From NCBI RefSeq assembly GCF_024171865.1, contig NZ_JAMTCN010000001.1, positions 186,001-250,000 of the forward strand: a stretch of DNA of 64,000 nt, written 5' to 3'. The position numbers and the translations under genes were made by a program. Position 1 is the first letter of the stretch, and each line of letters starts with the position of its first letter. The stretch comes from Prauserella aidingensis. GTDB taxonomy: Bacteria > Actinomycetota > Actinomycetes > Mycobacteriales > Pseudonocardiaceae. This document shows positions 7,630 to 16,100 of the stretch, piece after piece. The notes below the pieces were generated by a model, which did not search any database, was not told where the DNA came from, and saw only the letters and a program-made list of their open reading frames with translations.

Positions 7630-8946
7630 TCAGCCGGGCGTGCTGCGGCGTGCGGTCGCCACGGTGGTGAGCACCGCGGCGAGCGCGAGCGCGACGACGA
7701 TGCCCTGCACGGCCGGGATACCCACGTCGAGCAACGAGCCGCCCAGCGCCACCAGGGTGCCCCCGAGGTAGGCGAGCACGCCCGGCCACACGACGAGCGG
7801 CACGTCGTCGACCGCGGTACCGGGATCGCGCCGCTTCCACGAGAAGAGGAACGTGCCGATCAGTACCCCGCCCAGCGGCGGGACGAACACGCCGAGCAGC
7901 GTGAGGAACGACGTGATCGCCTCGTCGATTCCGGTCAAGGCCATGACGATGCCGACGGCGACGCCGCCCACGATGAACGGCCGCTTGTCGGGTTTGCCGA
8001 ACAGTTCCGCACCCGCGACGCCGAACGCGTACGCGGTGTTGTCGTTGGTGGTCCAGAGGTTCGCGATGATGAGCAGCACCGCCAGGCCGGTCGAGCCCAG
8101 CCCGAGGAGCACGTTCGCGAAGTCCGGTTCGCCGTACCCGATGGCCCCGAGCCCGCCGAAGGCGAGGAGTCCGAACTGGACCAGCAGCATCGTCGCGGCG
8201 GTCATCGCGAATGCGAGCGTGCTGCCGGGGGCGAACCGCGTCCAGTTGCCGATCTGTGAGCCACCGCTGACGAACGTGCCGATCATCATCGTCAGCGCCG
8301 CGCCCGCGCTCATCGCACCCGTGCCCTCGTAGGCGAGCACCGCGTCCCATCCGCCCGCTTCGTCGACCGCGGAGACCGCGATCCACAGGCACAGCGCCGT
8401 CATGAGCGGCACCGACAGCCACGACAGCAGTTCGATGCCGCGGAATCCGGTGTAGGCCGTCACGGCCATCGCGATGCCGCCGACGAGCACGAGCGGCCAC
8501 GTCACCGACAGGCCGAACGCGCCACCGAGCAGTGTCGCGAGTACCCCGACCGTGATGCCGTACCACCCGACCTGCGTGCCGCCGAGGAGCATGGACGCCC
8601 ACTTGCCGCCGATCCGGCCCAGCGCGAGCCGCGCCAGCAGGACGGTCGTCAGGCCCGTGCGGGCGGCGGCGAGGCCGAGGGTCGCGATGTAGCAGGCGAG
8701 CACGAGCGCGGACACGAGCGCGAGCACGACGAACGTCGAGAACGGGAACGCTCCCGCCACCTGGCCGCCCGTCGCCATCGTCGGCGTGAAGAACCCGAAA
8801 CCGGCGATCACCACCGCCAGCGAGGCGACGCCCTTCCTGGCGTGGGCGGGGACTCGCCCGAGCGGGTGGTCGCGGTCGACCGGCGTCGCGGTGGCCGGGG
8901 CCGGGTCCGCAGCGCCGGGTTCGGGCGGTGTCTGAGACGTCGTCAC
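7630..8946 (-). CDS. codB: Cytosine/purine permease (NCS1 family, CodB-like)
   Basis: 438-residue polytopic membrane protein with about 12 hydrophobic segments after a short Pro/Ala-rich cytoplasmic N-terminus. Family features include FFTPTMATGG in the first helix, GGKWASMLLGGTQVGWYG, and IANLWTTNDNTAYAFG. NCS1 transporters import nucleobases or related compounds with a cation. GTG start preceded by GAGAGGTG. No deaminase gene lies beside it, so the substrate is not fixed. It converges on the metE-like gene with about 75 bp between stops. Confidence 0.88.
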   Translation of the reverse strand: MTTSQTPPEPGAADPAPATATPVDRDHPLGRVPAHARKGVASLAVVIAGFGFFTPTMATGGQVAGAFPFSTFVVLALVSALVLACYIATLGLAAARTGLTTVLLARLALGRIGGKWASMLLGGTQVGWYGITVGVLATLLGGAFGLSVTWPLVLVGGIAMAVTAYTGFRGIELLSWLSVPLMTALCLWIAVSAVDEAGGWDAVLAYEGTGAMSAGAALTMMIGTFVSGGSQIGNWTRFAPGSTLAFAMTAATMLLVQFGLLAFGGLGAIGYGEPDFANVLLGLGSTGLAVLLIIANLWTTNDNTAYAFGVAGAELFGKPDKRPFIVGGVAVGIVMALTGIDEAITSFLTLLGVFVPPLGGVLIGTFLFSWKRRDPGTAVDDVPLVVWPGVLAYLGGTLVALGGSLLDVGIPAVQGIVVALALAAVLTTVATARRSTPG

Positions 8947-9101
8947 GGAGCACCTCTCGGGAGGGGACGGGGAGAGGGGAGCGCCACTCCACGGCGACGG
9001 GGAGGGTACGTGCGCCGGAGGCGGACGTTAACCCGAGAGCGTAACCGCCGTGTTTCCGGCGTCGGGCAGTGCTGTTGCGGGTCCGCTCGTCTCGGCACCG
9101 G

Positions 9102-9139
9102 GTCCGTGCTCGGTCGTTCGGGGGTGACCGAGCACGGAC
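9102..9139. terminator. 14-bp perfect hairpin downstream of the muramidase gene
   Basis: GTCCGTGCTCGGTC (9102-9115) and its exact complement at 9126-9139 around a 10-base loop. No T-run. Acts most likely with the stronger hairpin next to it to end the muramidase transcript on the minus strand. Confidence 0.5.
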
Positions 9140-9144
9140 GTACG

Positions 9145-9189
9145 CCGGTGCCCGGCCCTGCGCCTGTCGGGCGCGGGGCCGGGCACCGG
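9145..9189. terminator. Strong GC hairpin terminator downstream of the muramidase gene
   Basis: CCGGTGCCCGGCCC (9145-9158) pairs perfectly with 9176-9189; a T-G wobble and five more pairs extend the stem to about 20 bp with loop TGTCG. It lies 26 bp past the muramidase stop. Confidence 0.7.
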
Positions 9190-9215
9190 GGGAGCGGGGA
9201 GTGCGGGTGCCGGCC

Positions 9216-10667
9216 TCAGCGCCGCGAACGGGCGGGCGCGCGGGTGAGCGTCAGCACGATCAGGCCCAGCACGATCAACGCCGCGGCGAACACGATCATC
9301 CGGGGCAGGTCCTGCGCCGCGCCGGTCTCGGCGAGCTCGTCCGGACCACCGTCCTGTGCGGTCACGTCGCCGCCCGACTTCTGCTGCGGCTGCTGGTGCG
9401 GTTGCGGCGACTGCTGCGGAGCCTGTTCGGCGGCCCGCTTCGGCTCCTCGTGCACCGCGAGCCGGTCGGTGCCGTCCGATTCGGACGCGGCGTCGTCTCC
9501 GGATGCGGCCTCGTTCTCGGATGCCGGGTCGTTCTCGGTGCCGTCCTGGCCGCCGCCGTCGCCGTTGCCCGCGACGGCATTCGGCTGGTGCGTGGCCGTG
9601 CCGTCGTCCCCGGCCTCGGCATCGTCGGTGTCGTTGCCGCGTCCCTGGTCGCCTCCGTCGTCCTCGGCCTGCGGATCGGCCGGCTCCTCGCGGCCCGCCG
9701 AGTCGTCCTCGGCCGGGGCGTTCGGGCTGTCGGCCTGCTCCGACTCGGGAGTGGACGGTTCCGGGGCCGCGTCGGACTCGGGTTGCGGCGAGGGCTTCGG
9801 GCTGGGCTCCGGTTTCGGAGACGGTTCGGGTTCGGGCTCCGGTTCGGGCTCCGGCTTGGGCTCCGGCTCCGGCTCCGGTTTCGGTTCGGGCTCGGGCTCG
9901 GGCTCGGGCGAACGGTCCGCTTCGCCGGCCGCGAGCCGCTTGAGCTGGTCCATCGAGCCGTTGAACGTGTTCTGGTCGCCGGGCATCGGACCGTGGTCGT
10001 TGTACTGCCAGATCGTGTAGTGCCCCCAGCCGTTGGGCAGCTCGCCGACGCGCTCGTTGTAGCGGGCGATGAACAGCGGATGGTCGCTGCCGAAGCGGCC
10101 GGTGTTGCCTGTGCAGGTCTTCCACCAGCTCGTGGTCGTGTAGATCATCGGCCACCGGCCGGTCTTGGCGTGGATCCGCTCGGAGAAGTTCTCGATCCAC
10201 CGGACCATGCTGCCGTGCGACCGGCCGTAGCAGGGGTCGCTGCCGTACGGGTTGTACTCCATGTCCAACAGTGGCGGCAGCGTCTTGCCGTCGGCCGACC
10301 AGCCGCCGCCGTTGGCGACGAAGTAGTCGGCCTGGGGCGCGGCGGCACCGACGTCCGGGCGCGCGAAGTGGTAGGCGCCGCGGATCATGCCGACGTCGTA
10401 GGCGCCGTTGTACTGCTGGGCGAAGTACGGGTTGATGAACCCGGTTCCTTCGGTGGCCTTGATGTAGGCGAACCGCGCGCCGGTGTTCCACGCGTGCTTC
10501 CAGTTCACGTTCTGCTGGTGCCCCGAGACGTCGATCCCGGGCACGCTCTCGGGCGCGGCGGCGGCCCGCGAGCCGCTCAGCAGCGTCAGGGAACCGAGCA
10601 GCATCGCCCCCAGCGCGGCCAGGGTCAACGAGATCCGCGAGGCGGTGCGCAGGCCGTTCGCCGGCAT
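9216..10667 (-). CDS. Secreted GH25 muramidase with Pro/Glu stalk and LAETG wall anchor
   Basis: 483-aa peptidoglycan hydrolase. A Sec signal peptide ends near residue 38 (SRAAAAPE). The GH25 lysozyme domain spans about 43-245 with catalytic acids Asp46 (GIDVSGH) and the D-x-E pair Asp135/Glu137 (LLDMEYN). A long linker follows, first EP/KP repeats then an acidic Ser/Gln-rich stretch, and the C-terminus is LAETG (445-449), a hydrophobic helix and an Arg-rich tail. That is a cell-wall sorting signal; LAxTG is the motif preferred by class E sortases of high-GC actinobacteria. ATG start with GGAGGAACACG upstream. No sortase gene is in the window. Confidence 0.92.
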   Translation of the reverse strand: MPANGLRTASRISLTLAALGAMLLGSLTLLSGSRAAAAPESVPGIDVSGHQQNVNWKHAWNTGARFAYIKATEGTGFINPYFAQQYNGAYDVGMIRGAYHFARPDVGAAAPQADYFVANGGGWSADGKTLPPLLDMEYNPYGSDPCYGRSHGSMVRWIENFSERIHAKTGRWPMIYTTTSWWKTCTGNTGRFGSDHPLFIARYNERVGELPNGWGHYTIWQYNDHGPMPGDQNTFNGSMDQLKRLAAGEADRSPEPEPEPEPKPEPEPEPKPEPEPEPEPEPSPKPEPSPKPSPQPESDAAPEPSTPESEQADSPNAPAEDDSAGREEPADPQAEDDGGDQGRGNDTDDAEAGDDGTATHQPNAVAGNGDGGGQDGTENDPASENEAASGDDAASESDGTDRLAVHEEPKRAAEQAPQQSPQPHQQPQQKSGGDVTAQDGGPDELAETGAAQDLPRMIVFAAALIVLGLIVLTLTRAPARSRR

Positions 10668-11025
10668 CGTGTTCCTCCCACGCCGCGCGCGGGCGGGCCC
10701 GGGCGCGGTATTCGGTTCGGACCGCTCTCGACATACGCGCGGCCCTGGTCTGCACAAGCGCCCCCAGGATCGGTTCACCTGGTGCCGGTGTAAACATGTG
10801 GGTCGGGTGTGGCGCATGTGACTTCTGAGGTTTACGCAGGTCAGGTGACATCCGGCGACGTCGCAGTGCAGCCGAAGTCACCTCCGTGGGGGACGCCTAC
10901 GAGGGGATGGTCTGTCGTCTCGTCGGCGGTACGGGCCGGGCCGTTCCGCGGGACGGTTCTGACGGATTCGTGACATCCGGACCGGCGTGGGCGCATCGCC
11001 GGGCGGGCGCTCCTACGGTGGCGGC
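10668..11025. promoter_or_regulatory. Divergent intergenic region, no gene seen
   Basis: 358 bp between the muramidase and the epimerase start. It holds GTAAAC (10790) and its complement GTTTAC (10830) plus two CATGTG repeats (10795, 10815), which could be a regulator site for the muramidase, and TACGGT at 11014-11019 as a -10 box six bases before the epimerase ATG. I see no gene. Confidence 0.4.
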
Positions 11026-12105
11026 ATGCGTGTTCTCATCACCGGTGGCGCAGGCTTCGTCGGATCGCACGTGGCGGACGTCCTGACCGAGCGTGGCCAC
11101 GAGGTCCGGCTGCTCGACGCGCTCGTCGACACGGCCCACGGCGGTGACGAGCCGCCCGCCTGGGTGCGCGGGTACGACACGATGCTGGGCGACGTGCGCT
11201 CGGCAGAGGTGCTCGACTCCGTGTTGTCCGATGTGGATGTCGTGTGCCACCAGGCCGCCGTCGTCGGGCACGGGCTCGATCCGTCGGACGCGCCCCGCTA
11301 CACCGGGCACAACGACCACGGCACCGCGGTCCTGCTGGCCGCGATGTACCGGGCCGGGGTTCGGCGGCTGGTGCTGGCGTCGTCGATGGTGGTCTACGGC
11401 GAGGGCCGGTACCGCTGTCCGGACCACGGCCCGACGCCGCCGGGGCCGCGGGACGCCGAGGCGGTCGCCGCGGGCCGGTTCGAACCGCCGTGCCCCCGAT
11501 GCGGCGCCGACCTCGCACCCCTGCTCGTGCCGGAGGACGCCGCGCTGGACCCGCGCAGCGTGTACGCGGCGTCCAAGGTGGCGCAGGAACACCTCGCGAG
11601 CGCGTGGGCCCGGCAGACCGGCGGCGACGTGTGGGCGTTGCGGTACCACAACGTGTACGGCCCCAGGATGCCGCGCGACACCCCGTACGCGGGCGTGGCG
11701 TCGCTGTTCCGGTCCTGGCTCGAACGGGGCGAGGCTCCCGTGGTGCTGGAGGACGGCGCGCAGCGGCGGGACTTCGTCCACGTGCGGGACGTGGCGCTCG
11801 CCAACGCGCTCGCGGTGGAACGGCCGGCCGCGGCGGGCCTCACCCCGGTGAACGTGTGTTCCGGCGAACCGCACACGGTGGGCGAGCTCGCGGCGGAGCT
11901 TGCTCACGTCATGGGCGGTCCGGAGCCGCGGATCGCGGGCGGGGCGCGGCCCGGCGACGTGCGGCACGTCGTCGCGGACCCGGCGCGGGCGGAGGAACTG
12001 CTCGGCTTCGCCGCGGCCGTGTCGTTCGCGTCCGGCGTGGCGGCGTTCGCCACGGATCCGCTCCGCGCGCCGGCGGACCTTGGCCGGTCCGCGCCGCGGC
12101 GGTGA
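11026..12105 (+). CDS. NAD-dependent epimerase/dehydratase with Cys/His insert
   Basis: 359-aa extended short-chain dehydrogenase. The NAD-binding GGAGFVGSHV is at 7-16, the active-site Ser near 119-120 (LASSMVVYG) and the YxxxK pair Tyr180/Lys184. Between them lies an insert with C-P-D-H (131-134) and C-P-R-C (156-159), which looks like a small zinc knuckle and is not part of the standard fold. Likely a nucleotide-sugar 4-epimerase or dehydratase acting on the sugar used by the glycosyltransferases downstream. ATG six bases after TACGGT suggests leaderless initiation. Confidence 0.85.
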   Translation: MRVLITGGAGFVGSHVADVLTERGHEVRLLDALVDTAHGGDEPPAWVRGYDTMLGDVRSAEVLDSVLSDVDVVCHQAAVVGHGLDPSDAPRYTGHNDHGTAVLLAAMYRAGVRRLVLASSMVVYGEGRYRCPDHGPTPPGPRDAEAVAAGRFEPPCPRCGADLAPLLVPEDAALDPRSVYAASKVAQEHLASAWARQTGGDVWALRYHNVYGPRMPRDTPYAGVASLFRSWLERGEAPVVLEDGAQRRDFVHVRDVALANALAVERPAAAGLTPVNVCSGEPHTVGELAAELAHVMGGPEPRIAGGARPGDVRHVVADPARAEELLGFAAAVSFASGVAAFATDPLRAPADLGRSAPRR

Positions 12106-12116
12106 GCGGGTGCGGC

Positions 12117-13058
12117 TCAGGTCGCGAGCGGCAGCCGGATCTCGAACCGGCAGCCCGGACCGTGGTTGCGTACGTCGATGCGGCCGGAGTGTGCTTCCAC
12201 CAGCCCCTTCGCGATGGCGAGCCCGAGTCCGGCTCCTGCGGGCTGGTCCCCGGACTCCGGCGTGCGCGCGGTGGTGCCGCGGTAGGCCACGTCGAACACC
12301 TTCGGCAGGTCGGCTTCGGTGATGCCGCCGCAGGCGTCGTCGATGGCCAGCACGCCGTGCCTCTCGTCGACACCGGCGTGCACGACGACGGTGCCGTCGT
12401 GCGGGGTGTGGCGGATGGCGTTGGACAGCAGGTTGCGCACGACACGGCCCAGTTCGGAATCGCTGCCGAGCACGACCGGCCAGACCGGCGCGTCGGTGTG
12501 GACCCGGATCCGTTTCCGCCGGGCGACCGGCCCCTCCGCGGCGAGTGCGTCCCCGACGACGTCGTGCAGCGGTACCGCCGCGAACGTGAGCCGGAGCGCG
12601 CCTGCCGTGATCCGGGACAGTTCGAACAGGTCGTCGACCATGCCGGACAGTGGGCTGCGCAGGTCGTGACTGATCCACGCCACCAGCTCGCGGCGCGACT
12701 CCTCCGCGGCGCGTTCCCGGCGGCGGGCCTCGCGTTCCCACACGCTGCGCCGGGCGATGAGGCGTCCGAACAGGACGGCCAGGGGCACGGTCACCAGCGC
12801 CACCAACAGGCAGACGAGCCACATCGTGGCGAGGGTGGCGTCGAACATGAAGCCGCTGACGCCGAGCACACCCGCGAACATGGCCGACACCGGGATCAGC
12901 ACCAGCACGGTCATCGTCGTCGCCAGCGCGCGGCGGCGCACGGCGCGGAGCACGAGCGCGCCCGCGAGGACCACGGGAACCACCAGCGCGAGCGCCACCG
13001 GCAGGATGTGGAGCGCGTGCTCCAGCATCGCCGCGAAGGACTCGTCCGCCGTGATCAT
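12117..13058 (-). CDS. Sensor histidine kinase with shortened DHp domain
   Basis: 313-aa membrane histidine kinase. Two N-terminal helical hairpins (about 15-40 and 45-100) give several membrane segments with almost no outer loop, then a linker, the phospho-acceptor His131 in WISHDLRSPL, and a C-terminal HATPase domain with N box (LLSNAIRH), DACGGI and GAGLGLAIAKGLV. Only seven residues separate the H box from MVDDLFELSRI, which normally sits some 35-40 residues further on at the end of the second DHp helix, so most of the dimerisation bundle is missing in frame. Its ATG overlaps the response-regulator stop by 4 bp; the pair is co-translated. Confidence 0.9.
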   Translation of the reverse strand: MITADESFAAMLEHALHILPVALALVVPVVLAGALVLRAVRRRALATTMTVLVLIPVSAMFAGVLGVSGFMFDATLATMWLVCLLVALVTVPLAVLFGRLIARRSVWEREARRRERAAEESRRELVAWISHDLRSPLSGMVDDLFELSRITAGALRLTFAAVPLHDVVGDALAAEGPVARRKRIRVHTDAPVWPVVLGSDSELGRVVRNLLSNAIRHTPHDGTVVVHAGVDERHGVLAIDDACGGITEADLPKVFDVAYRGTTARTPESGDQPAGAGLGLAIAKGLVEAHSGRIDVRNHGPGCRFEIRLPLAT

Positions 13059-13810
13059 GCGCCGAGGCCCGCGTCGTAGCGGTAGCCGACGCCCCACACG
13101 GTGGCGATCCGGGCGGGTTCGGCGGGGACCCGCTCGATCTTCTCCCGCAGCCGTCGCACGTGGACGGTCACAGTCGACTGATCGCCGAAGTCCCAGCCCC
13201 ACACCCGTTCCAGGAGCTGCTGCCTGGTGAACGCGGTGCCCGGGTGGGTGAGGAAGAACCACAGCAGGTCGAACTCCCGCGTGGTCAGCGCGAGCCCGGT
13301 GCCGCGCAGCGTGGCGGTGCGGGCGGCCGGGTCGAGCGTCAGCGGTCCGTCGGTGACCACGGACGCGGACCCGTCGGCGTCGGCCTGCGGCGCCGCCCGC
13401 CGCAGCACCGACGCCACGCGCAGCGCGAGCTCGCGCGGGCTGAACGGCTTCGTCACGTAGTCGTCCGCGCCGAGTTGCAGCCCCGCGATGCGGTTCTCCT
13501 CCTCGCCGAGAGCGGTGAGCATGACGACGGGCACGTCGGAGGCCTCGCCGCCCGCGCGGATGCGGCGGCACACCTCGAGCCCGTCGAGGTCCGGCAGCAT
13601 CAGGTCGAGCACGACGAGGTCGGCAGGCCGCTCCCGGTGGGCTCGCAGCGCCTCGCTCCCCGTGCCCACCTGAGTGACGGTGTAACCGGCCAGTTCGAGA
13701 TACCGGCGAACCACGTCGCGGACGGTCTCGTCGTCGTCGACCACGAGCACCGTGCCCGCGGCCCCTGCCGGCGAACCGGCGTCTGCCGGGCAGCTCCTGG
13801 TGGTGGTCAT
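13055..13810 (-). CDS. OmpR/PhoB-type response regulator
   Basis: 251-aa two-component regulator. Receiver domain has VLVVDDDETVR, phospho-acceptor Asp in VLDLMLPDLDG, the T in MLTALG and Lys in YVTKPFSPREL. The winged-helix output domain ends TVTVHVRRLREKIE...WGVGYRYD. ATG start preceded by GAGGAG. Partner kinase overlaps downstream. Placement beside the envelope glycosyl genes suggests it controls them; a direct repeat upstream of the GT2 gene is a candidate target. Confidence 0.94.
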   Translation of the reverse strand: MTTTRSCPADAGSPAGAAGTVLVVDDDETVRDVVRRYLELAGYTVTQVGTGSEALRAHRERPADLVVLDLMLPDLDGLEVCRRIRAGGEASDVPVVMLTALGEEENRIAGLQLGADDYVTKPFSPRELALRVASVLRRAAPQADADGSASVVTDGPLTLDPAARTATLRGTGLALTTREFDLLWFFLTHPGTAFTRQQLLERVWGWDFGDQSTVTVHVRRLREKIERVPAEPARIATVWGVGYRYDAGLGA

Positions 13811-13842
13811 GGCACTCCTCGGTCGGGTCACGCGCGGCGGCG

Positions 13843-15213
13843 TCACCAGTTCGTCAGGAACAGATGATTCACCGCGAGTGCGGTCGCGGCCTGCACCGTC
13901 AGCCACCAGCGTGCGCTGCGCGCCGGGAGGAACGCCGCGGCGGCGAGCAGCCAGACGGCGAAGGGCAGCCAGATCCGTTCGACCTCGGCCTTGGACAGCC
14001 CCGACAGGTCGGCCACCACCACGGTCACGACCGCGCCGGCGACCACGGCGACGAGCCGGGGTGCGGTGCGCACGGCACCCGCGGCCCGGCGGAGCGCCGG
14101 TCCGACCGCGGGTCCGGTGGCGAGCGCGAGACAGCCCAGGTTGGCCCACACCCAGAACGAGTACGGCCGGTCCGCGGCGATGCCCTCGTAGTACCGGTCG
14201 ACGACGGCATGGTAGCCGTCCAGCCACCAGAATCCGGCGAGCGCGAACACCCCGACGACGGCGAGCGCGGCGGCCACGGCCAGGCCGAGCGCCCGCCACG
14301 CGCGGGTCGCGACCACGACGGCCAGTGCGACGGCCCCCAGGGTGATCAGCCCGTACGAGAGGAAGATGCCGAAACCGAGGATCGCGCCCGCGGGCACGGC
14401 CCACGCCGTGTGGCGCACCGCGGCGAGCGCCAGCAGCGCGATTCCGGTGGCGGTCGCACCGGCGAACAGGGCATCGGCCGACACCCCGAGCCACACCGCG
14501 CCGGGCAGCAGCACCAGGAGGGGGAGGGCGACGCGGGCGCGGTCGGGATGGCCGAGCAGCGATACCGTCGCGGGGACGGCCACCGCCACGAGCGCACCCG
14601 CCAGCACGCACACGGTGGACGCGGCGACACCGCCGCCGAGTCCGATGCGGTCGAGCCAGACGAACACCAGTGTGGCGCCGGGTGGGTGCCCTGCCACGTG
14701 CACCGTCCACGAGTCCGGTTGGCCGTGGGCGATGCGGTCGGTGAACCCGGCGAGCATCGCGGGGATGTCGGTGATTCCGGGGACTTCGGCGAGGTACTCG
14801 GTGCCGGGCGTGAGCCGCTTCGCGAAGCCCGTCCGCCAGCCGTCCACGAGCGCGAGCGACGTGATCCAGCCGACCGATACGACGTACCCGAGCAGCAGCG
14901 CTCGCCGCCACGGCAGCCTGGCGGCGAGCGAGGGGCCGTAGAGGACGGCGAGGAGCGCCAGCAGGACGGCGGGGATCGTGCCCGGTCCGGTGTGCACGTA
15001 CGGCGTGCCGATGATCGGCCACTCGCCGAAGTTCTCCGGCGCGCCCTTGAACGAGCTCGGTCCGAGCTGCCGTGCCGGGTTCCACCAGAGCGTGCCCACT
15101 ACCGACACCCCGACCAGCGCGACGACGGCCGCGGCGGCGACGAGGTCGGCGGGTGGCACGGCCCGGCTCCGAGTGGGGGAGCCGGGCCCCTCGGCACGCG
15201 GGTCGGCGGTCAT
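13843..15213 (-). CDS. Polytopic membrane protein, probable lipid-linked glycosyltransferase
   Basis: 456-aa protein with about 11-12 transmembrane segments. An N-terminal outer loop holds GPSSFKGAPENFGEWP and a second conserved-looking loop HVAGHPPGATLVFVWLDRIG lies before the long run of helices; FWWLDGYHAVVDRYYEG is another charged loop. The layout resembles GT-C type glycosyltransferases that use polyprenyl-phosphate sugars at the outer face, but no firm family motif can be named. It is divergent from the GT2 gene by 155 bp and next to the two-component system. Confidence 0.7.
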   Translation of the reverse strand: MTADPRAEGPGSPTRSRAVPPADLVAAAAVVALVGVSVVGTLWWNPARQLGPSSFKGAPENFGEWPIIGTPYVHTGPGTIPAVLLALLAVLYGPSLAARLPWRRALLLGYVVSVGWITSLALVDGWRTGFAKRLTPGTEYLAEVPGITDIPAMLAGFTDRIAHGQPDSWTVHVAGHPPGATLVFVWLDRIGLGGGVAASTVCVLAGALVAVAVPATVSLLGHPDRARVALPLLVLLPGAVWLGVSADALFAGATATGIALLALAAVRHTAWAVPAGAILGFGIFLSYGLITLGAVALAVVVATRAWRALGLAVAAALAVVGVFALAGFWWLDGYHAVVDRYYEGIAADRPYSFWVWANLGCLALATGPAVGPALRRAAGAVRTAPRLVAVVAGAVVTVVVADLSGLSKAEVERIWLPFAVWLLAAAAFLPARSARWWLTVQAATALAVNHLFLTNW

Positions 15214-15266
15214 CGCCGTCGAATCTAACGGTGCGGACGCGGGCGGCCCAGTCGGCGTGGCGGGAC

Positions 15267-15320
15267 GTCAGGACTTCGTAAGACGTCGGTCCGGCCGTGG
15301 ACACGTCAGCCTTTCGTAAG
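15267..15320. promoter_or_regulatory. Direct repeats GTCAG-N3-TTCGTAAG upstream of GT2
   Basis: Two 16-bp sites (15267-15282 and 15305-15320) share GTCAG and TTCGTAAG at the same spacing. They lie in the divergent region just before the TAGCGT -10 box (15356-15361). Direct repeats are the usual target shape of OmpR-type regulators, and such a regulator is encoded 1.5 kb away. The 38-bp distance is longer than usual for a tandem dimer site. Confidence 0.4.
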
Positions 15321-15368
15321 CCGCCGCGTGGTTCTCACATGCCGCCCGGGCGGCCTAGCGTCGCAGAG

Positions 15369-16100
15369 GTGGACGACGACAGAGGTGAGACCGGCGCGCG
15401 GGGCCCGGCCGGCCCCGCGGACGCCGGCGACGGAGGTGACCGGCGCGGCGACCGGTCCGGGACCGTGGACGTGGTGCTGCCGTGCCTGAACGAGGCTGCG
15501 GCGTTGCCGCAGGTGCTGGCCCGCCTGCCTGCCGGCTACCGCGCGCTCGTGGTGGACAACGGCTCCACCGACGACTCGGCGTCGGTGGCCCGCGACCACG
15601 GCGCGACCGTCGTCACCGAGACCCGGCCCGGCTACGGCGCGGCTGTCCACACCGGACTTCTGGCGGCATCGGCGGACATCGTGTGCGTGATGGACGCCGA
15701 CGGCTCGCTGGACGCCGCGCGGTTGCCCGACCTGGTGGCAGACGTGGCTCCCGACCGGCTGGTCGTGGGAGCACGACGACCGGTGACCGCGGCGGCCTGG
15801 CCCTGGCACGCGCGCGCGGGCAACCGGCTGATCGCCGCGGTGCTCCGGCGGCGCGGCGTGCCCGTCACCGACCTCGGCGCGGTCCGCGCGGCGCACCGGG
15901 AACCGCTGCTCGGGCTCGACGTGCGGGACCGGGCGTTCGGCTACCCGCTCGAGGTGCTGTTGCGCGCCGCGGAGGCGGGCTGGACGGTGGTGGAGCGGCC
16001 GGTCGACTACCACGAACGGGCCGCGGGGACCCGCAGCAAGGTGACGGGGTCGGTGCGCGGCACCTGGCGCGCGGTCCGCGACATGGCGAGGGTGCTGTGA
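15369..16100 (+). CDS. Glycosyltransferase family 2 (DPM1-like)
   Basis: 243-aa GT-A enzyme without membrane segments. The nucleotide-sugar site is seen in VDVVLPCLNEAAALP, DNGSTDDS and the metal-binding VMDADGSLD. Proteins of this type transfer a sugar from NDP to polyprenyl phosphate, which a membrane enzyme such as the divergent neighbour could then use. GTG at 15369 chosen because TAGCGT lies seven bases upstream, a leaderless arrangement repeated in this window; upstream GTG 15297 and ATG 15339 are possible but would overlap promoter elements. The stop overlaps the next start by 4 bp. Confidence 0.85.
   Translation: MDDDRGETGARGPAGPADAGDGGDRRGDRSGTVDVVLPCLNEAAALPQVLARLPAGYRALVVDNGSTDDSASVARDHGATVVTETRPGYGAAVHTGLLAASADIVCVMDADGSLDAARLPDLVADVAPDRLVVGARRPVTAAAWPWHARAGNRLIAAVLRRRGVPVTDLGAVRAAHREPLLGLDVRDRAFGYPLEVLLRAAEAGWTVVERPVDYHERAAGTRSKVTGSVRGTWRAVRDMARVL

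Noticed and set aside
10668-10820. c-di-AMP (ydaO-type) riboswitch upstream of the muramidase
   Set aside because: Such riboswitches precede wall hydrolase genes in actinobacteria, and a GGTGAACCG segment is present, but the other conserved core elements are not.
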